The notes below the pieces were generated by a model. That model saw nothing but the letters and a program-made list of their open reading frames with translations, made no database searches and had not been told where the DNA came from. Made by a program: the position numbers and the translations under genes. A DNA stretch of 64,000 nt from Chondrosia reniformis (taxonomy: Eukaryota > Porifera > Demospongiae > Chondrillida > Chondrillidae): the NCBI GenBank assembly GCA_947172415.1, contig OX359192.1, positions 3,846,501 through 3,910,500 on the forward strand, written 5' to 3'. Shown in pieces: positions 48,790-61,947 of the stretch. Within the stretch, counting starts at the first letter, position 1. Each line of letters starts with the position of its first letter.

Positions 48790-49066
48790 AAATGGCGGAC
48801 GTTCAGCTTGCTTCCGTTTTCTAGCTTAAAATTAGCTTTCTCTTCCTTAGCATAGAACATTGAACGAACGGAATGGACTTAAAAACCACCCTTACTAATA
48901 GTATGTAAAGTGAAGCTTGCGAAAAACTTTTTCTACGAGATATGGCCTTGAAAAATTGACGACCAACAAGAGTCGATCGGAAATCAGTTAACCGGCTATC
49001 TATGGGAACATGCCAAGTAGTTCGAGTTTACTTAGGAGCGCCCGGCGCTCCACGAGTTTTTAAACT
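48790..49066 (+). mobile_element. Unclassified insertion with hairpin and GAGTTTTTAAACTC tail, copy 2
   Basis: Shares with 30061-30395 the segment ATGGCGG(A)CGTTCAG near its start and, at its 3' end, GCCAAGTAGTTC, a GC-rich hairpin (here GGAGCGC-CCG-GCGCTCC), then ACGAGTTTTTAAACTC. Between these blocks the two copies have diverged strongly. No coding frame. Confidence 0.6.
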
Positions 49067-49074
49067 CAAAAGAC

Positions 49075-50300
49075 TTATTAGTTATATGTAGTAGGTGCGT
49101 GTACTAGTTATATGTACTAGTTGAAAGTACTTGTTGAAAGTACTAGTTGTATATACGCACTAGTTGTATGTACTAGAACTAGCTATATTTACTAGTTTTA
49201 GGTACTAGTTGGGGGTATTAGTTGTATGTAGTAGTTGCATGTAGTAATTGTATGTACAGGTTCTGTGTACTAATTGTATGTATATACTAGTTGGATGTAC
49301 TAGTTGTACGTACTAGTTGTACCTACTAGTTGTATTTACTATTTGTATGTTCTATTTATATGTCTTTGCACTAGTTATATGTACTAGTTGTAGCCCTAGC
49401 TGTATGTACTAGTTGTATGTACTATTTACATTTACTAGGTATACTTGTGTGTACTAGTTATATGTTCTTGTTGCATGTACTAGTTGCATGCACTAGTTGT
49501 ATGTACTAGTTGTATGTACTAGTCACATGTACTAATTATATTTACTAGTTACTAATTCTATGAACTAGTTTTACCTAAGAATTTTATGTACTACTTGTAT
49601 GTACTAGTTGTCTGTACTAGTTGTATGTATATACCAGTTGTATGTACTAGTTAAATCTACTAGTTTTATATGTATACTAGTTGTATGTATTATGTGCATG
49701 TACTATTCACATATACTAGTTATATGTTTATGCATTAGTTATATGTGGTAGGTGTGTGTACTTGGTATATGTAGTAGGTGTGTGTACTTGTTATATGTAG
49801 TAGGTGTGTGTACTTGTTACATGTACTAGTTGAAAGTACTAGTTGTACCTGCTAATTGTATGTACATGTTCTGTGTACTAGTTGCATGTTTATACTAGTT
49901 GTATGTTTATTTTAGTTGTAGGTACTAGCTTTGTACTAGTTGTATGTACTAGTTGTATGTACTAGTTTTTTGAATTAGTTGTAGGTTCTGGTACAAGTTA
50001 TACTAGGAACTAGGAAGGAAGTCGTTCTCTATACTACTTGTGTTGTTTGTTTGAACTAGTTTTATGTACTAATTGTATGTACTAGTTGTATGGACTAGTT
50101 GTATGTACTTGTTGGATGTACTAATACTAGTTATATTCACTAGTTGTAGGTGCTAGTTGTATGTACAAGTTGTGTGTGGTAGTTGTATGTACTAATTTTA
50201 TGTACTAGTTGGATGTACTAGTTGTATGTTCTAGTTGTGTGTACTAGATATGAACAAGTTGTATGTACAAGATGTGGGCACAAGTTTTTTGTAGTAGCTA
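49075..50300 (+). repeat. 13-bp minisatellite, ACTAGTTGTATGT polarity
   Basis: Array block between two insertions. It includes a local tandem amplification of TATATGTAGTAGGTGTGTGT units near 49750-49815. Confidence 0.95.
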
Positions 50301-51121
50301 TCAGAGAGTACGGTAGTACTCTCTAAGTAGGGATGGCCCGAAAAAATGGATGCCGTATTCAATGTATTACGGGTTAACACCTTATAAGTAGGCAGCTAAT
50401 GCGTTTTTACCTTTTTTAAACTCATAATGTGTCTTTTTGTACGATTTCAATTGAGGGAAGCTGTTTTCAAGAGTGCATAAAGGCTCCAAGTTTGTAAATC
50501 GGTTTCAGGCCTACTTCTGGTTTTCCTCATTTTCTTCTTCTTCTTCTTATTCTTCCTTTTATTTCACGCTAATGCATAAATGCGCTTGTAGATAAATACA
50601 TTTTAGGGGCATATCGTCTAAAAGTTTTAGAAACTAGGGAATAGCTACCAATCTGTCTTCAAACGATTTGTGCAAAGACGGTTTTCTGTGTCGCATAAGG
50701 AAATTGGAACCTTTGTCGCCATTTTCCAATTAGGAGTTTTTGGTCATCTCCTGATTGCCTTCGACTACGACGTTATATTTCGAGTTTTCGCCAAAAAAAT
50801 TACAAAACTAATTTTAATAATTATATAACATTACAAATAAAAAAGGAATACAAGTAAATAAAAACATTTAAAAAATGAAATGAGAAGTAGGGATGGCAGT
50901 CTATGTTTTGGCGCATCAATCCCTACTTCTAGTATATCCATGATGCGCCCAAACATAGAAGTGATGTGCATAGTTAAGTTTCAGTATGCCACTTCTGCAA
51001 TGTTAGCCTTACCATATGATCCCTTTCTTGCTTCGTTACTTTTTCTAGATGTGATAGATACTGTTGCAGGGACTGCCATCCCTACTTCTCATTTCATTTT
51101 TTAAATGTTTTTATTTACTTG
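50301..51121 (+). mobile_element. Foldback element with 5' hairpin, divergent subfamily
   Basis: The 5' end has the same perfect hairpin as copy 1, AGAGAGTAC-GGTA-GTACTCTCT (50303-50324), followed by GTAGGGATGG. The body differs in sequence but keeps a (TTC)n-type tract near 50530. The 3' end is a large inverted repeat of different sequence: arms 50851-50900 and 51072-51121, perfect over about 50 bp, again carrying AGTAGGGATGGC and its complement. Frames inside the hairpin are not considered genes. Confidence 0.8.
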
Positions 51122-53264
51122 TAGACTAGTTGTGTGAACTAGTTGTACCTACTAATTTTAGTACTAGTTGTATGTACTCTTTGTATGTATATGCTAGTTT
51201 TATGTACTAGTTAAATGTACTAGTGTTATATATATACTAGTTGTATGGACTAGTTTCTAGTTGTATGTACTAGTTTTATGTACTCGTTCTATGTACTAGT
51301 TGGATGTACTTTTTATAATAACTAGGTATATGTGTATTTACTAGTTGTGTGTAGTAGGTGCATGTATTAGTTATATGACCTAGTTGTTTGTACTAGTTGT
51401 ATGTTCTAGTTCAATGTACTAGTTGTATGTACTAGTTGTATGTTCTGTTTGTGTGTACTGTTAGGATGTACTAGTTGTATGTACTAATTGCTTGTACTAG
51501 TTGTATGCACTAGTTTTATGAAGTAGTTCTATTTTTATTTACTAGTTGTAGGTACTAGTTAAATGTAGCAGATGTATGTACTATTTGTATGTACTATTTG
51601 TATGTACTATGTGTATGTACTATTTATAAGTACCAGTTATATGTATGTAGTAGTTATATGTTTGTGAAATAGTTATATAGACTAGTTGTATGGTCTAGCT
51701 GTATGTACTAGTTGTATGTACTATTTATAATTACAAGGTATATGTGTATTTACTAGTTATATGTAGTTGGTGGATGTACTAGTTATATATCCTAGTTGTT
51801 TGTCCTTGTTGTATGTACTAGTTGAATGTACTAGTTATATGTACTTGTTACTAGTTGTATGACCTAGTTGTATGTTCCAGTCGTATGTACTAGTTGCATA
51901 TACTGGTTATATGTACTAGTTAATAGTTGTGTGTAGTTGTACGACCAAATTGTAATACTAGTTGTATTTTGGCTGGTTGTTTGTATATAATAGTTGTATG
52001 AACTAGTTAAATGCACTAGTTTTATGTACTAGTTATATGTACTATATGGATGCACTATTCATATGTTCTAGTTATATATTTATGTACTAATTATATGTGG
52101 TAGGTGTTTACTAGTTATAGGTCCTAGTTTTATGTACTCGGTCTATGTACTAGTAGTTGCATGAACTACTTGTATGTACTATGTTTATGTACTAGTTATA
52201 TATTTCTGTTTTAGTTATACCTGGTAGATGTGTGTACTAGTCGTATGTACTAATTATGATTATTAGGTAAAAGTGTATGTACCATTTATATGTCCTAGTT
52301 GTTTTTTCCTAGTTGTGTGTAGTGGTTATGTACTAGTTGAATATACAAGTTGGACGTTCTAGTATTATGTACTCATTCTGTGAGCTAGTTGTATATACTA
52401 GTTTCTAGTTGAGTGTTCTAGTTGTGTGTACTGTTTATAATTACAATTTATGTGTAGTTACTAGTTATATGTCGTAGGTGTATGTACTAATTATATGTCC
52501 TAGCTGTTTGTCGTAGTTGTATGGACTAGTTGAATGTACTAGTTGTATGTACTAAATAGTATGTACTAGTTGTGGGTATTATTTGGTATGTACTAATTGT
52601 ATGTACTAATTGTATGCACTAGCTGTATGTACTAGTTGTATGTACTATTCATAAATACTAGGTATATGTGTATTTACTAGTTATATGTAGTAGATGTATG
52701 TACTAGTTATATGTCCTAGTTGTTTGTCCTAGTTGTATGGACTAGTTGAATGTACTAGTTGTATGTACTAATTGTATGTGTTAGGTGTGTGTACTATTTG
52801 GTATGTACTAGTTGTATGTACAATTTGTATGTACTAGTTATACACCAGTAGTTTGTAACAGTTGTACATATATACTAGTTGTTAATATTAGCTATTTACT
52901 AGATGTATATTCAAGTTGTATGTTCTATATAGTATTATGTACTCGTTCTATGAACTAGTAGTATTTACTAGTTTCTAGTTATAGGTACTAGTTGTAAGTA
53001 CTAGTTGTATGTTCTATGTGCATGTACCAGTGGTAGATTCTTGTACTAGTTATATATGTACTAGGTAGGTTTAATTTGTATGTACTAAATACTTGTTGCA
53101 TGTACCAGTTGTATGTACTAGTCAATAGTTGTAAAGTTTAGTTGAATGTACTATTTGTATGTACTAGTTGTATGTACAAGATGTATGCACTAGTTCTTGG
53201 TACAACTATATACTAGTTTTATGAACTAGTTGTATGTACTAGTTGTATGTACTAGTTGTATATA
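51122..53264 (+). repeat. 13-bp minisatellite, ACTAGTTGTATGT polarity
   Basis: Array block ending at the TA target of the DDE transposon at 53267. Confidence 0.95.
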
Positions 53265-53266
53265 TA

Positions 53267-55825
53267 GTGGGTGCCAGCATAAATTTCCATAAAAATCTTG
53301 TGTACTTGTAGTGTTCTAATTCAAATTTAAAGAAAAGGAATATTATGAAACTTTGAGATGTTAGAGGTTAATAGTCAATCTAGAAGGTTTTGGGTATTTT
53401 AGTCTCCATGGTAATTCGGTATTACGTAATACCTAAAAATGGCTGAAAATGGTTGAATTTTTACGAACAGTAATTTTAGCCCATATGAATAATGGATTTA
53501 TGTCATACTTGGTAACTTATTAACTCTAACCATCAATAATATTATTTATTGACCAGTTTTTACATTTTCAAAATTTCTAATGATTTCTAATGAATTATAT
53601 GTAAATACCCTACAATATTGTAAGAGTGATTTCTAACAATGTAAGAGAAATATACAGATATTATGTGAATTTCCAGTAATAATATGCTATGACCTAAAAA
53701 AGTTATTCATTAAAATTTTGTTATATCCTATCTAGAAAAAATTAATTAATTATGAATTCGGTGATAAAGTGCGACGATGTGATTTGTATGTTTTAACTGC
53801 TTCTGCTGCTTCAACAGCTCCAATGTTTCCCTTATAGGCCTGAATGAAATCTCGGAATGTCCGGAAGTACTGTCTAATGTCATTAGTAGTCACTGAGTCT
53901 AATGCTGGCTCCACTGTCCTTTGTAGGTGTCGAAATGTATAGTCACACTTGTTTCGTGTGTAAAATTTGGCTTTACACCAAACTCGCTCAATTGGGTTTA
54001 ATTCACAGTGATACTTGGGCAGAAATAGGCATCTGTGACCTTTCTCACTTATTATCTTCTCCAACTTGTTCTTCTCGAACTTAAAATCTGCCATATTCTC
54101 CAAAACTTTAATCATATCTGCCTTTACCATTCCTGCTGTCTTGACACCTCGTTCCTCTAGAACTAGTCTCATTCCTTTTGGTGTACCATCACCTAGGGTC
54201 ATTTTTTGAAATTGACCATTCCATATTGTATCATGCATAGACGGTTGACTTCCTCCTGGTCCAACATTCATTCGTTTTGCATTTAATGCATCTTCTAAAA
54301 ATGCCCTATGGTTAGAGCTTTGATCAAAAATGAAAACTAAACTGTGGTTGCTAGCAGGATACTTTATCTCTGCAATCTGTATTGCTTTTTCAACTTGGCT
54401 AATAAACCTATCATTGGTCCAATAGCCTTCTGCAGCGCCACCTATGGTTATTAGTTCTCTTGCTTTTTTTGGTAAATTTGGATGTTCCTTTCTGTTTTCT
54501 TCCCACTGGTCATCTGTCAGGGCTAATATGCCTCCGTCTTCTTCAATGAAATCACTTGCCATTATTCCTCTACCTTCACCCTTTGGCTTGAAGTAAGATC
54601 TACCACATTCTACCCAATGGTAAGCTATATCTTCGTTGGAATGAAAGACACTCTCATCGTGAAAGATAAGAGTCAGCTTCTTTGCAGCATCCGGATTACC
54701 AGTGGAATACTCTGAAATAAGATTATCAGACGGTAAAGGAGGAGGAAGATGGCTGCTCTACAGGATATCAATTTTCCTAATAAATTGATTTCGGTAGGTA
54801 ACCACATCTTCCCGTTCATTGCCATCTACATAAGCCCCCTTTTGGTCCTTTTTATAGTGAAATCCTTGAAATGCCAGCCATCTATAAGCAGTCCTCAAGG
54901 AAATACTTTTGCAGTAGTTGCCTGGCAAATCTGCTGTAGGGAGTAGCTCATCATTAACGTACAGTTGAAAGATTTTGGCCGAAAGTCTAGTGCCACTTTT
55001 GCTATACGCTTTCGAACGTAACCAAGCTAAGGATTTTTCACGAATATCTTCCTCATCCAGAATAGAACTTCGGCTGTATTTGCCTTTTCTCAATGGACCA
55101 AAACTACCACAGTGCATGTAGAACTTTCCCTTCCATGATCTAATTGTCCTTTCAGTTTTATTAACAACTTTTGCAACAATTTTTGAAGACTCCAAAACCT
55201 TGAAGGCAAAGTTATTTATCAATAAGTCCATTAGAAAAGTACTGAGCATCATTTGATCATCTCGTTCTAAATTGCGAATCCACTCAGAATAGACATCTTT
55301 TGCATCATCAGATGTAAAACCATTTTGGCATTCTTCATTTTCACTTTCACTATTACTTTCATCATCAGAAACAGGTGGAATTGCTATAGGTTCATCTTCC
55401 AAAGGATTAATCTGTACAGGAGAATTATTGGATTGATCTAACTTTGCTCCTTTGGCTTGTCTTGCTTTTTCCAAATTTAAATGTGTGGATCGCTTCCTTT
55501 TCCATTTACTGCTTTCCATATTCCAAAAAAACTGGTGAAAATTCTTATTCCTTTTCTCTGTTACTCAGTTAAAATTATGATAAACAAAAACAGCCATTTT
55601 ATTTAAGGTAACAAATTGATTGCGCAATTGAAAAATGATGTAATCCATGGTTACGCATCTTAGCAACAGCGATTTGATGGGTTAAAAAGGTTTTACTTGA
55701 ATAACCTTCAATTAAATATGATATTTTCAAAATTAATATAAGTTGATTGTTTTATATCAAGTTTAAAATACTCTTTAATAGAAAAAACTGTAAAAATCAG
55801 AATGGAAATTTATGGTGGCACGCAC
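53267..55825 (-). mobile_element. TA-target DDE transposon with long D-E spacing, copy 2 (nearly intact)
   Basis: Left end GTGGGTGCCAGCATAAATTT; right end (inverse) GTGCGTGCCACCATAAATTT, both followed by CCAT. TA flanks both sides (53265-53266 and 55826-55827). Length is 2,559 bp, with about 480 bp of AT-rich sequence left of the gene and about 300 bp to its right. The termini resemble those of the 23701 element (GTG......CA.CATAA.T). Confidence 0.92.
53750..55519 (-). pseudogene. Transposase of the long-spaced DDE family, one in-frame TAG
   Basis: One continuous frame of 590 codons from ATG 55519 to TAA 53750, interrupted only by TAG at 54758-54760. Order: basic N-terminus (KWKRKRSTHLNLEKAR), acidic patch (SDDESNSESENEE), a KVVNKTERTIRSWKGKF segment that suggests an HTH, LRTAYRWLAFQGFHYKKDQK and DGNEREDVVTYRNQF. 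The catalytic core is IFHDESVFHSN (first D), VFIFDQSSNHRAF (second D), LFLPKYHCELNPIERVW (E) and NKCDYTF. I count about 110 residues between the two D and about 111 between the second D and the NPIE glutamate, far more than the 34-41 of ordinary Tc1/mariner. The CELNPIERVW block and TA target point to the IS630/Tc1/mariner superfamily; similar motifs occur in fungal proteins. All catalytic residues are present. Confidence 0.88.
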
Positions 55826-55827
55826 TA

Positions 55828-58800
55828 TACTAGTCGCATGTACTGGTTATATGGACTAGTTACTTATTGTTTGAACTAGTTGTACCTATTAAGTTTATGT
55901 ACTAGTTGGATGTATATACGAGTTGTATGTACTAGTTAAATGTACTAATTTTATATATATACTAGTTCTATGTACTAGTTTCTAGTTGTATTTACTAGTT
56001 TCATGTACTAGTTGTATGTACTATGTGGATGCACTACTGAACTAGTTACATTTTTATGTATTATTTATATATAGTAGGTGTTTGTTCTAGTTATATGTCC
56101 AAGTTGTATGCACTAGTTGTATGTATTATTTGTATGTACTGTTAGGATGTACTAATTGTATGTACTAGTTGTATGTACTATTGCCTAATTGTATGTACTA
56201 GTTGAATGTACAAGATGTTTGAACTAGTTTTAGGTTCTAATACAACTTATACTAGGTACTAGGAATGAACTAGTTCTACGAACTACTTGTTTGTTTGTGT
56301 GAACTAGTTTTCTGTACTAGTTGTATGTACTATATTTATGTACTAATTATATGTACTAGTTGCATGTACTAGTTGCATGTACCAGTTGTATTTACTAATA
56401 GTATATACTAGTTGTAGGTTCTATTCCTAATTATACCAGGAACTAGGGAGTTACTAGTTGTATATACTAGACACTAGTTGTATGTACTAGTTATATGTAC
56501 TAGTTACTAGTTGTGTGAACTAGTTGTACCTACTAATTTTATGTACTAGTTGTATGTACTCTTTGTATGTATATCCTAGTTTTATGTACTAGTAAAATGT
56601 ACTAGTGTTATATATATACTAGTTGTATGGACTAGTTTCTAGTTGTGTGTACTAGTTTTATGTACCCGTTCTATGTACTCTTTGTATGTACTATTTATAA
56701 TTACTAGGTATATGTGTATGTAGTAGGTGTATGTACTAGTTATATGTCCTAGTTGGTTTGTACTAGTTGTATGTTCTAGGTGATTGTACTAGTTGTATGC
56801 ACTAGTTGTATGTACTATTTGTGTGTACTGTTAGGATGTACTAGTTGTGTGTACTAATTGCATGTACTAGTTGTATGCACAAGGTTTATGAAGTAGTTCT
56901 ATTTGTATGTACTATGTGTATGTACTATTTATAAGTACCAGTTATATGTATGTAGTAGTTATATTTGTGAACTACTTATATATACTAGTTGTATGCACTA
57001 GCTGTATGTACAAGTTGTGTGTACTATTTATAATTACAAGGTATATGTGTATTTACTAGTTATATGTAGTTGGTGTATGTACTAGTTATATATCCTAGTT
57101 GTTTGTCCTAGTTGTATGTACTAGTTGAATGTACTAGTTATATGTACTAGTTAATAGTTGTGTGAACTAGTTGTACGACCTAATTGTAATTACTAGTTGT
57201 ATGAACTAGTTGTTTGTATATAACAGTTGTATGAACTAGTTAAATGTGCTAGTGATATATACTATATGGATGCACTATTCATATGTACTAGTTATATATT
57301 TATATACTAATTATATGTAGTAGGTGTGTACTAGTTATAGGTCCTAGTTTTTTCTACACCTTCTATGTACTAGTAGTTGATTGAACTACTTGTGTGTACT
57401 ATTTATACATGCCAGTTATATTTTTCTGTATTAGTTATATGTGGTAGATTGTGTATTAGTTATAGGTACTAATTACAAGTACTAGTTGTATGTACTAGTT
57501 GTATGTAAATACTAGTTATAAATAATAGCTATGCACTAGTTGTATATACAAGTTGTACGTTCTATATAGTATTATGTACTCGTTCTATGAACTAGTTATA
57601 TGTACTATTTTATAGTTGTATGTATTAGTTGTATGTAGTTATTGTATGAACTATTTGTATGTACTATTTATATGTGCCAGTTATATGTGTATTTACGGGT
57701 AATATGTTTGTGTACTAGTTATATGTACTAGTTGTGTGCACTAGCTGTATGTACTAGTTGTATGTACTATTCATAATTACTAGGTATATGTGTATTTATT
57801 AGTTATTTGTAGTAGATGTATGTACTAGTTATACGTCCTAGTTGTTTGTCCTAGTTGTATGTACTAGTTGTACGTACGCAATACTATTTGTATGTATTAG
57901 TCGAATGTAGTTGTTATTTGTACTAGTTGAATGTATAAGTAGTGGGTAATTGTTGTATGTACTAGTTATATGTACTGGTTTTATGTACTAGTTGTATGTA
58001 CTAGTTGTGTGTACTAGTTATACGTACTATTGCCTAATTGTATGTACTAGTTGTATGTGCTAGATGTTTGAACTAATTTTAGGTTGTAGTACTAGTTATA
58101 CTAGGTACTAGGAATGAACTAGTTCTACGAACTACTTGTTTGTTTGTGTGAACTAGTTTTCTGTACTAGTTGTATGTACTATATTTATGTACTAATTATA
58201 TGTGTATGTACTGGTCATATGTACTAGTTATATGTACTAGTTGTATGTACCAGTTTTGTGTAATTGTTGTATGTACTAGTTGTATGTACTATTTATATGT
58301 ACTAGTTATATGTACTAGTTGTATGTACTACTTGTATGTACTCGTTACATTTGTATGTAATGGGTGTATGTACTACTTCTATGTACTAGTCACATGTACT
58401 AGTTATATGTACTAGTTACTAGTTGTATAAAGTAGTTGTACCTATTAATTTTCTGTACTAGTTGCATGTACTACTTGTATGTATATACCAGTTGTATGTA
58501 CTAGTTATATGTACTAATTTTATATATATACTTATTGTATCTACTAGTTTCTAGTTGTATTTACTACGTTTATGTGCTAGTGGTATGTACTATGTGGATG
58601 CACTATTTATTTGAACTAGTTATATTTTTATGTAATAGTTATATGTAGTAGATGTTTGTACTAGTTATATGTACTAGTTGAAAGTACTAGTTGTATGTAC
58701 TAGTTGTATGTACTAGAACTAGCTTAATTTACTAGTTTTAGGTACTAGTTGTATGTATGAGATGTATGTAGTAGTTGCATGTGCTAATTGTGTGTACAAG

Positions 58801-59143
58801 CTCTGTGTACTAGTTGTATATATATACTAGTTGTATGTACTAGCTATATACTAGTTGTTTGTTCTAGTTGTATGTACTAGAGACTAGTTGTATGTACTAG
58901 TTGTAGGTACTAGTTGTATGTACTAGATGTATTTACTGTTTACATTTACTAGGTATACGTGGGTGTACTAGTTATATGTAGAAGTTTTATCTACTAGTTA
59001 TATGTCCTAGTTGTATGTACTAGTCGCATGTACTAATTATATTTACTAGTTACTAATTTATGAACTAGTTGTACCTACGAATTTTATGTACTACTTGTAT
59101 ATACTAGATGTATGCACTAGTTGTATATAGATACCAATTTTAT
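55828..59143 (+). repeat. 13-bp minisatellite, ACTAGTTGTATGT polarity
   Basis: Long array block with two occurrences of the landmark GGAATGAACTAGTTCTACGA (about 56260 and 58110), each followed by the same about 80 bp, so it contains a higher-order repeat of about 1.85 kb. Confidence 0.95.
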
Positions 59144-60783
59144 ACAACTAGTAAATATAAATAGAACTAGTTCATAAAACTAGTGCATACAACTAGTACA
59201 TGCAATTAGTACATAAAACTAATACATCCTAATAGTACACACAAATAGTACATACAACTAGTACATACAACTAGTACATTCAACTAGAACATAGAACTAG
59301 TACAAACAACTAGGACATATAACTAGTACATACACCTACTACATACAACTAGTACATACACATATACCTAGTAATTATAAATAGTACATGCAACTAGTTC
59401 ACTCAACTAGTAACTAGTACATATAACTAGTACATGCGAATATAACATACAACTAGTACATACAACTAGAACATACAATAACTTCATTAAACAAGTATAC
59501 AGCTAGCACAAACAACTAGTGCATACATCTTGTACATACAACAGGCTCATTTCTAGTACATACAACTAGTACATACAACTAGTACATGCAACTAGTACCT
59601 ACAATTATTACTAATTACAACTACCACATACAAGTTGTACAAACAAGTAGCACCAACAACTATTTAATATAACTATAGAGTATTAGTACATACAACAAGT
59701 AGATACAATTAGCACATACAACCAGAACATACAGCTAGTACATACAAATAGTACATATACCTAGTACATAAACATATAAATTGTACATATAAATAGTACA
59801 TACAAGTAGTACATACAATTAGTATCTAGTACACACAACTAGCCCCTCCCTAGTACCTAATATAACTAGGACTTGAACCTACAACTAGTACATACAATTA
59901 GTACAAAAACTAGTTCAAACAAACAAACAAGTAGTATATAGAACGAATTCCTTCCTAGTTCCTAGTATAACCTGTACCAGAAGCTACAACTAGTTCAAAA
60001 AACTAGTACATACAACTAGTACATACAACTAATATAAAGCTAGTACATACAACTAGTATAAACATACAACTAGTACACCGAATGTGTACATACAATTAGG
60101 ACATACAACTAGTACCTTCAAATAGTACATATAACAAGTACACACACCTTACTACATATAACTAATACCTAAACATATAACTAGTATATACGAATAATAC
60201 ATACACATACTGCACACAACTAGAAACTAGTACATACAACTAGTGTATATATACAACTAGTACATACAACTAGTACATACAAGGTACAACTAGATCATAA
60301 ATTTGTAAATAGTAAATATAATTAGTGCATGCGACTAGTACATACAGCTAGTACATACAATTAGAATCTAGTACATACAACTAGCCCCTCCCTAGTACCT
60401 AGGACTTGAACCTAAAACTAGTACATACAACTAGTACATACAATTAGTAGATAAAACTAGTTCAAACAAAGAAACAAGTAGTATAGAGAACGTGTTCCTT
60501 CCTAGTTCCTAGTATAACTTGTACCAGAACCTACAACTAGTTCAAAACACTAGTACATACAACTAGTACATACAACTAGGTACATACAACCAGTATCAAC
60601 ATACAACTGGTACACAGAACGTGTACATACAATTAGGACAAACAACTTGTACTTTCAACTAGTACATATAACAAGTACACACACCTACTACATATAACAA
60701 ATACACACACCTACTACATATAACTAGTATATATGAATAGTACATACAACTAGTATATATATAAAACTAGTACATTTAACCAG
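59144..60783 (-). repeat. 13-bp minisatellite, ACATACAACTAGT polarity
   Basis: Inverted block with a local duplication: the segment around CTAGCCCCTCCCTAGTACCT occurs near 59838 and again near 60382, each followed by related sequence (offset about 540 bp). Confidence 0.95.
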
Positions 60784-61179
60784 CATATGTACTATTTATA
60801 ATTACTAGGTATATGTTTATTTACTAGTTATATGTAGTTGGTGTATGTACTAGATATATATCCTAGTTTTTGGTCCTAGTTGTATGGACTAATTGAATGT
60901 ACTAATTGTGAATACTAGTTGTATGAACTAGTTGTATGTATATACTAGTTGACTGTACTAGTTTCATGTACTGGTTATATATATGTACTAGTTAATAGTT
61001 GTGTGAACTACTTGTTCGACCTAATTGTAAATACTAGCTGTATGAACTAGTTGTTTGTATATAATAGTTGTATGAACTAGTTAAACGTACTAGCTTTATG
61101 TATATATTAGTTGTATGTACTGGTTTCTAGTTGTATATACTAGTTTCTAGTTGCATGTACTAGTTTTATGTACTAGTTA
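60784..61179 (+). repeat. 13-bp minisatellite, ACTAGTTGTATGT polarity
   Basis: Short plus-polarity block from the switch near 60783 to the TIR element. Confidence 0.93.
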
Positions 61180-61947
61180 TATATGTGGCAGTCGAGGTTA
61201 GAAACTCGACGTTATGTCGCAATACTAGTTTTGAGAACGGCGCGTGCAAAGTTTTCGTTAGTATTCGACTGTTTGCGTTCTCAGAAGTCGTATTTGACTA
61301 CTTGCAGCGTGTTGTCCAATCAAAGGGCTGTCTTTTGGTCTTTGACCGACGACAATATCACGTTCCTGGACCACGATATGCTCGCTCAAAGATGTGACAT
61401 TAGCTATATGGTTTGTCAGATGTAGCTACATGTTGTTTATGCTGCTTGTATTAGCTACCTAGTGGAGTATGATTTTCTGCATGCATTTTGGTACACGTCG
61501 CTTTGCGTTCATCAGTAAGACTATTTAAGGATAAGGTAGCTAGTGAATGCTAGCTAGCTAGCTAACTAAAACAATAATAGCTATTGTTTTCCTACTTGTC
61601 AATCTTTTGCTCTAGAATAAAATGCTGCTTATAAAACTGTGTGGTGTAAATTGCTAAGAAACTTACCAATTACGATGCAGGATCGGGCTGTTTTGGAACG
61701 AAATCCGATAGTCCGTGAATGTGGCGGCGGCCATTTTATAGCTTATTAATATGCAAATTATATGGAAGGAGACGGCTGGAGTCCAATCGCGAGTACTTCT
61801 GAGGCTCTAGCTCTGCCGTAAATGAAGGTATTGCTTTGAAACTTTCAGCGAAGATAGTCCAATAGTTCTTCTTTCCAAAAATGCAAAAAACGTAAAATGC
61901 GACCCCCTGACATAAAGTCGAGTTTCTAACCTCGACTGCCACATATA
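61180..61947. mobile_element. Non-autonomous TIR element, TATATGTGGCAGTCGAGG family, copy 2
   Basis: Inverted ends of about 38 bp: TATATGTGGCAGTCGAGG, then TTAGAAACTCGAC and TTATGTC after one mismatch, at 61180-61218 and inverted at 61909-61947. Each end contains the hairpin GTCGAG-GTTAGAAA-CTCGAC. Because the ends are inverted copies, both strands begin with the same short frame (MAVEVRNSTLC), which is a by-product. The interior has an AGCTAGCTAGCTAGC-like tract near 61550. No recognisable protein. Confidence 0.85.

Noticed and set aside
58170-58415. 81-codon Cys/Tyr-rich frame
   Set aside because: It is a direct translation of the 13-bp repeat (Y-V-L-V-type periodicity), not a gene.
61183-61425. 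Two overlapping 70-80-codon plus-strand frames, and the similar minus-strand frame at 61736-61942
   Set aside because: The shared MAVEVRNSTLC start is produced by the terminal inverted repeats. The rest has no similarity between strands and no domain.
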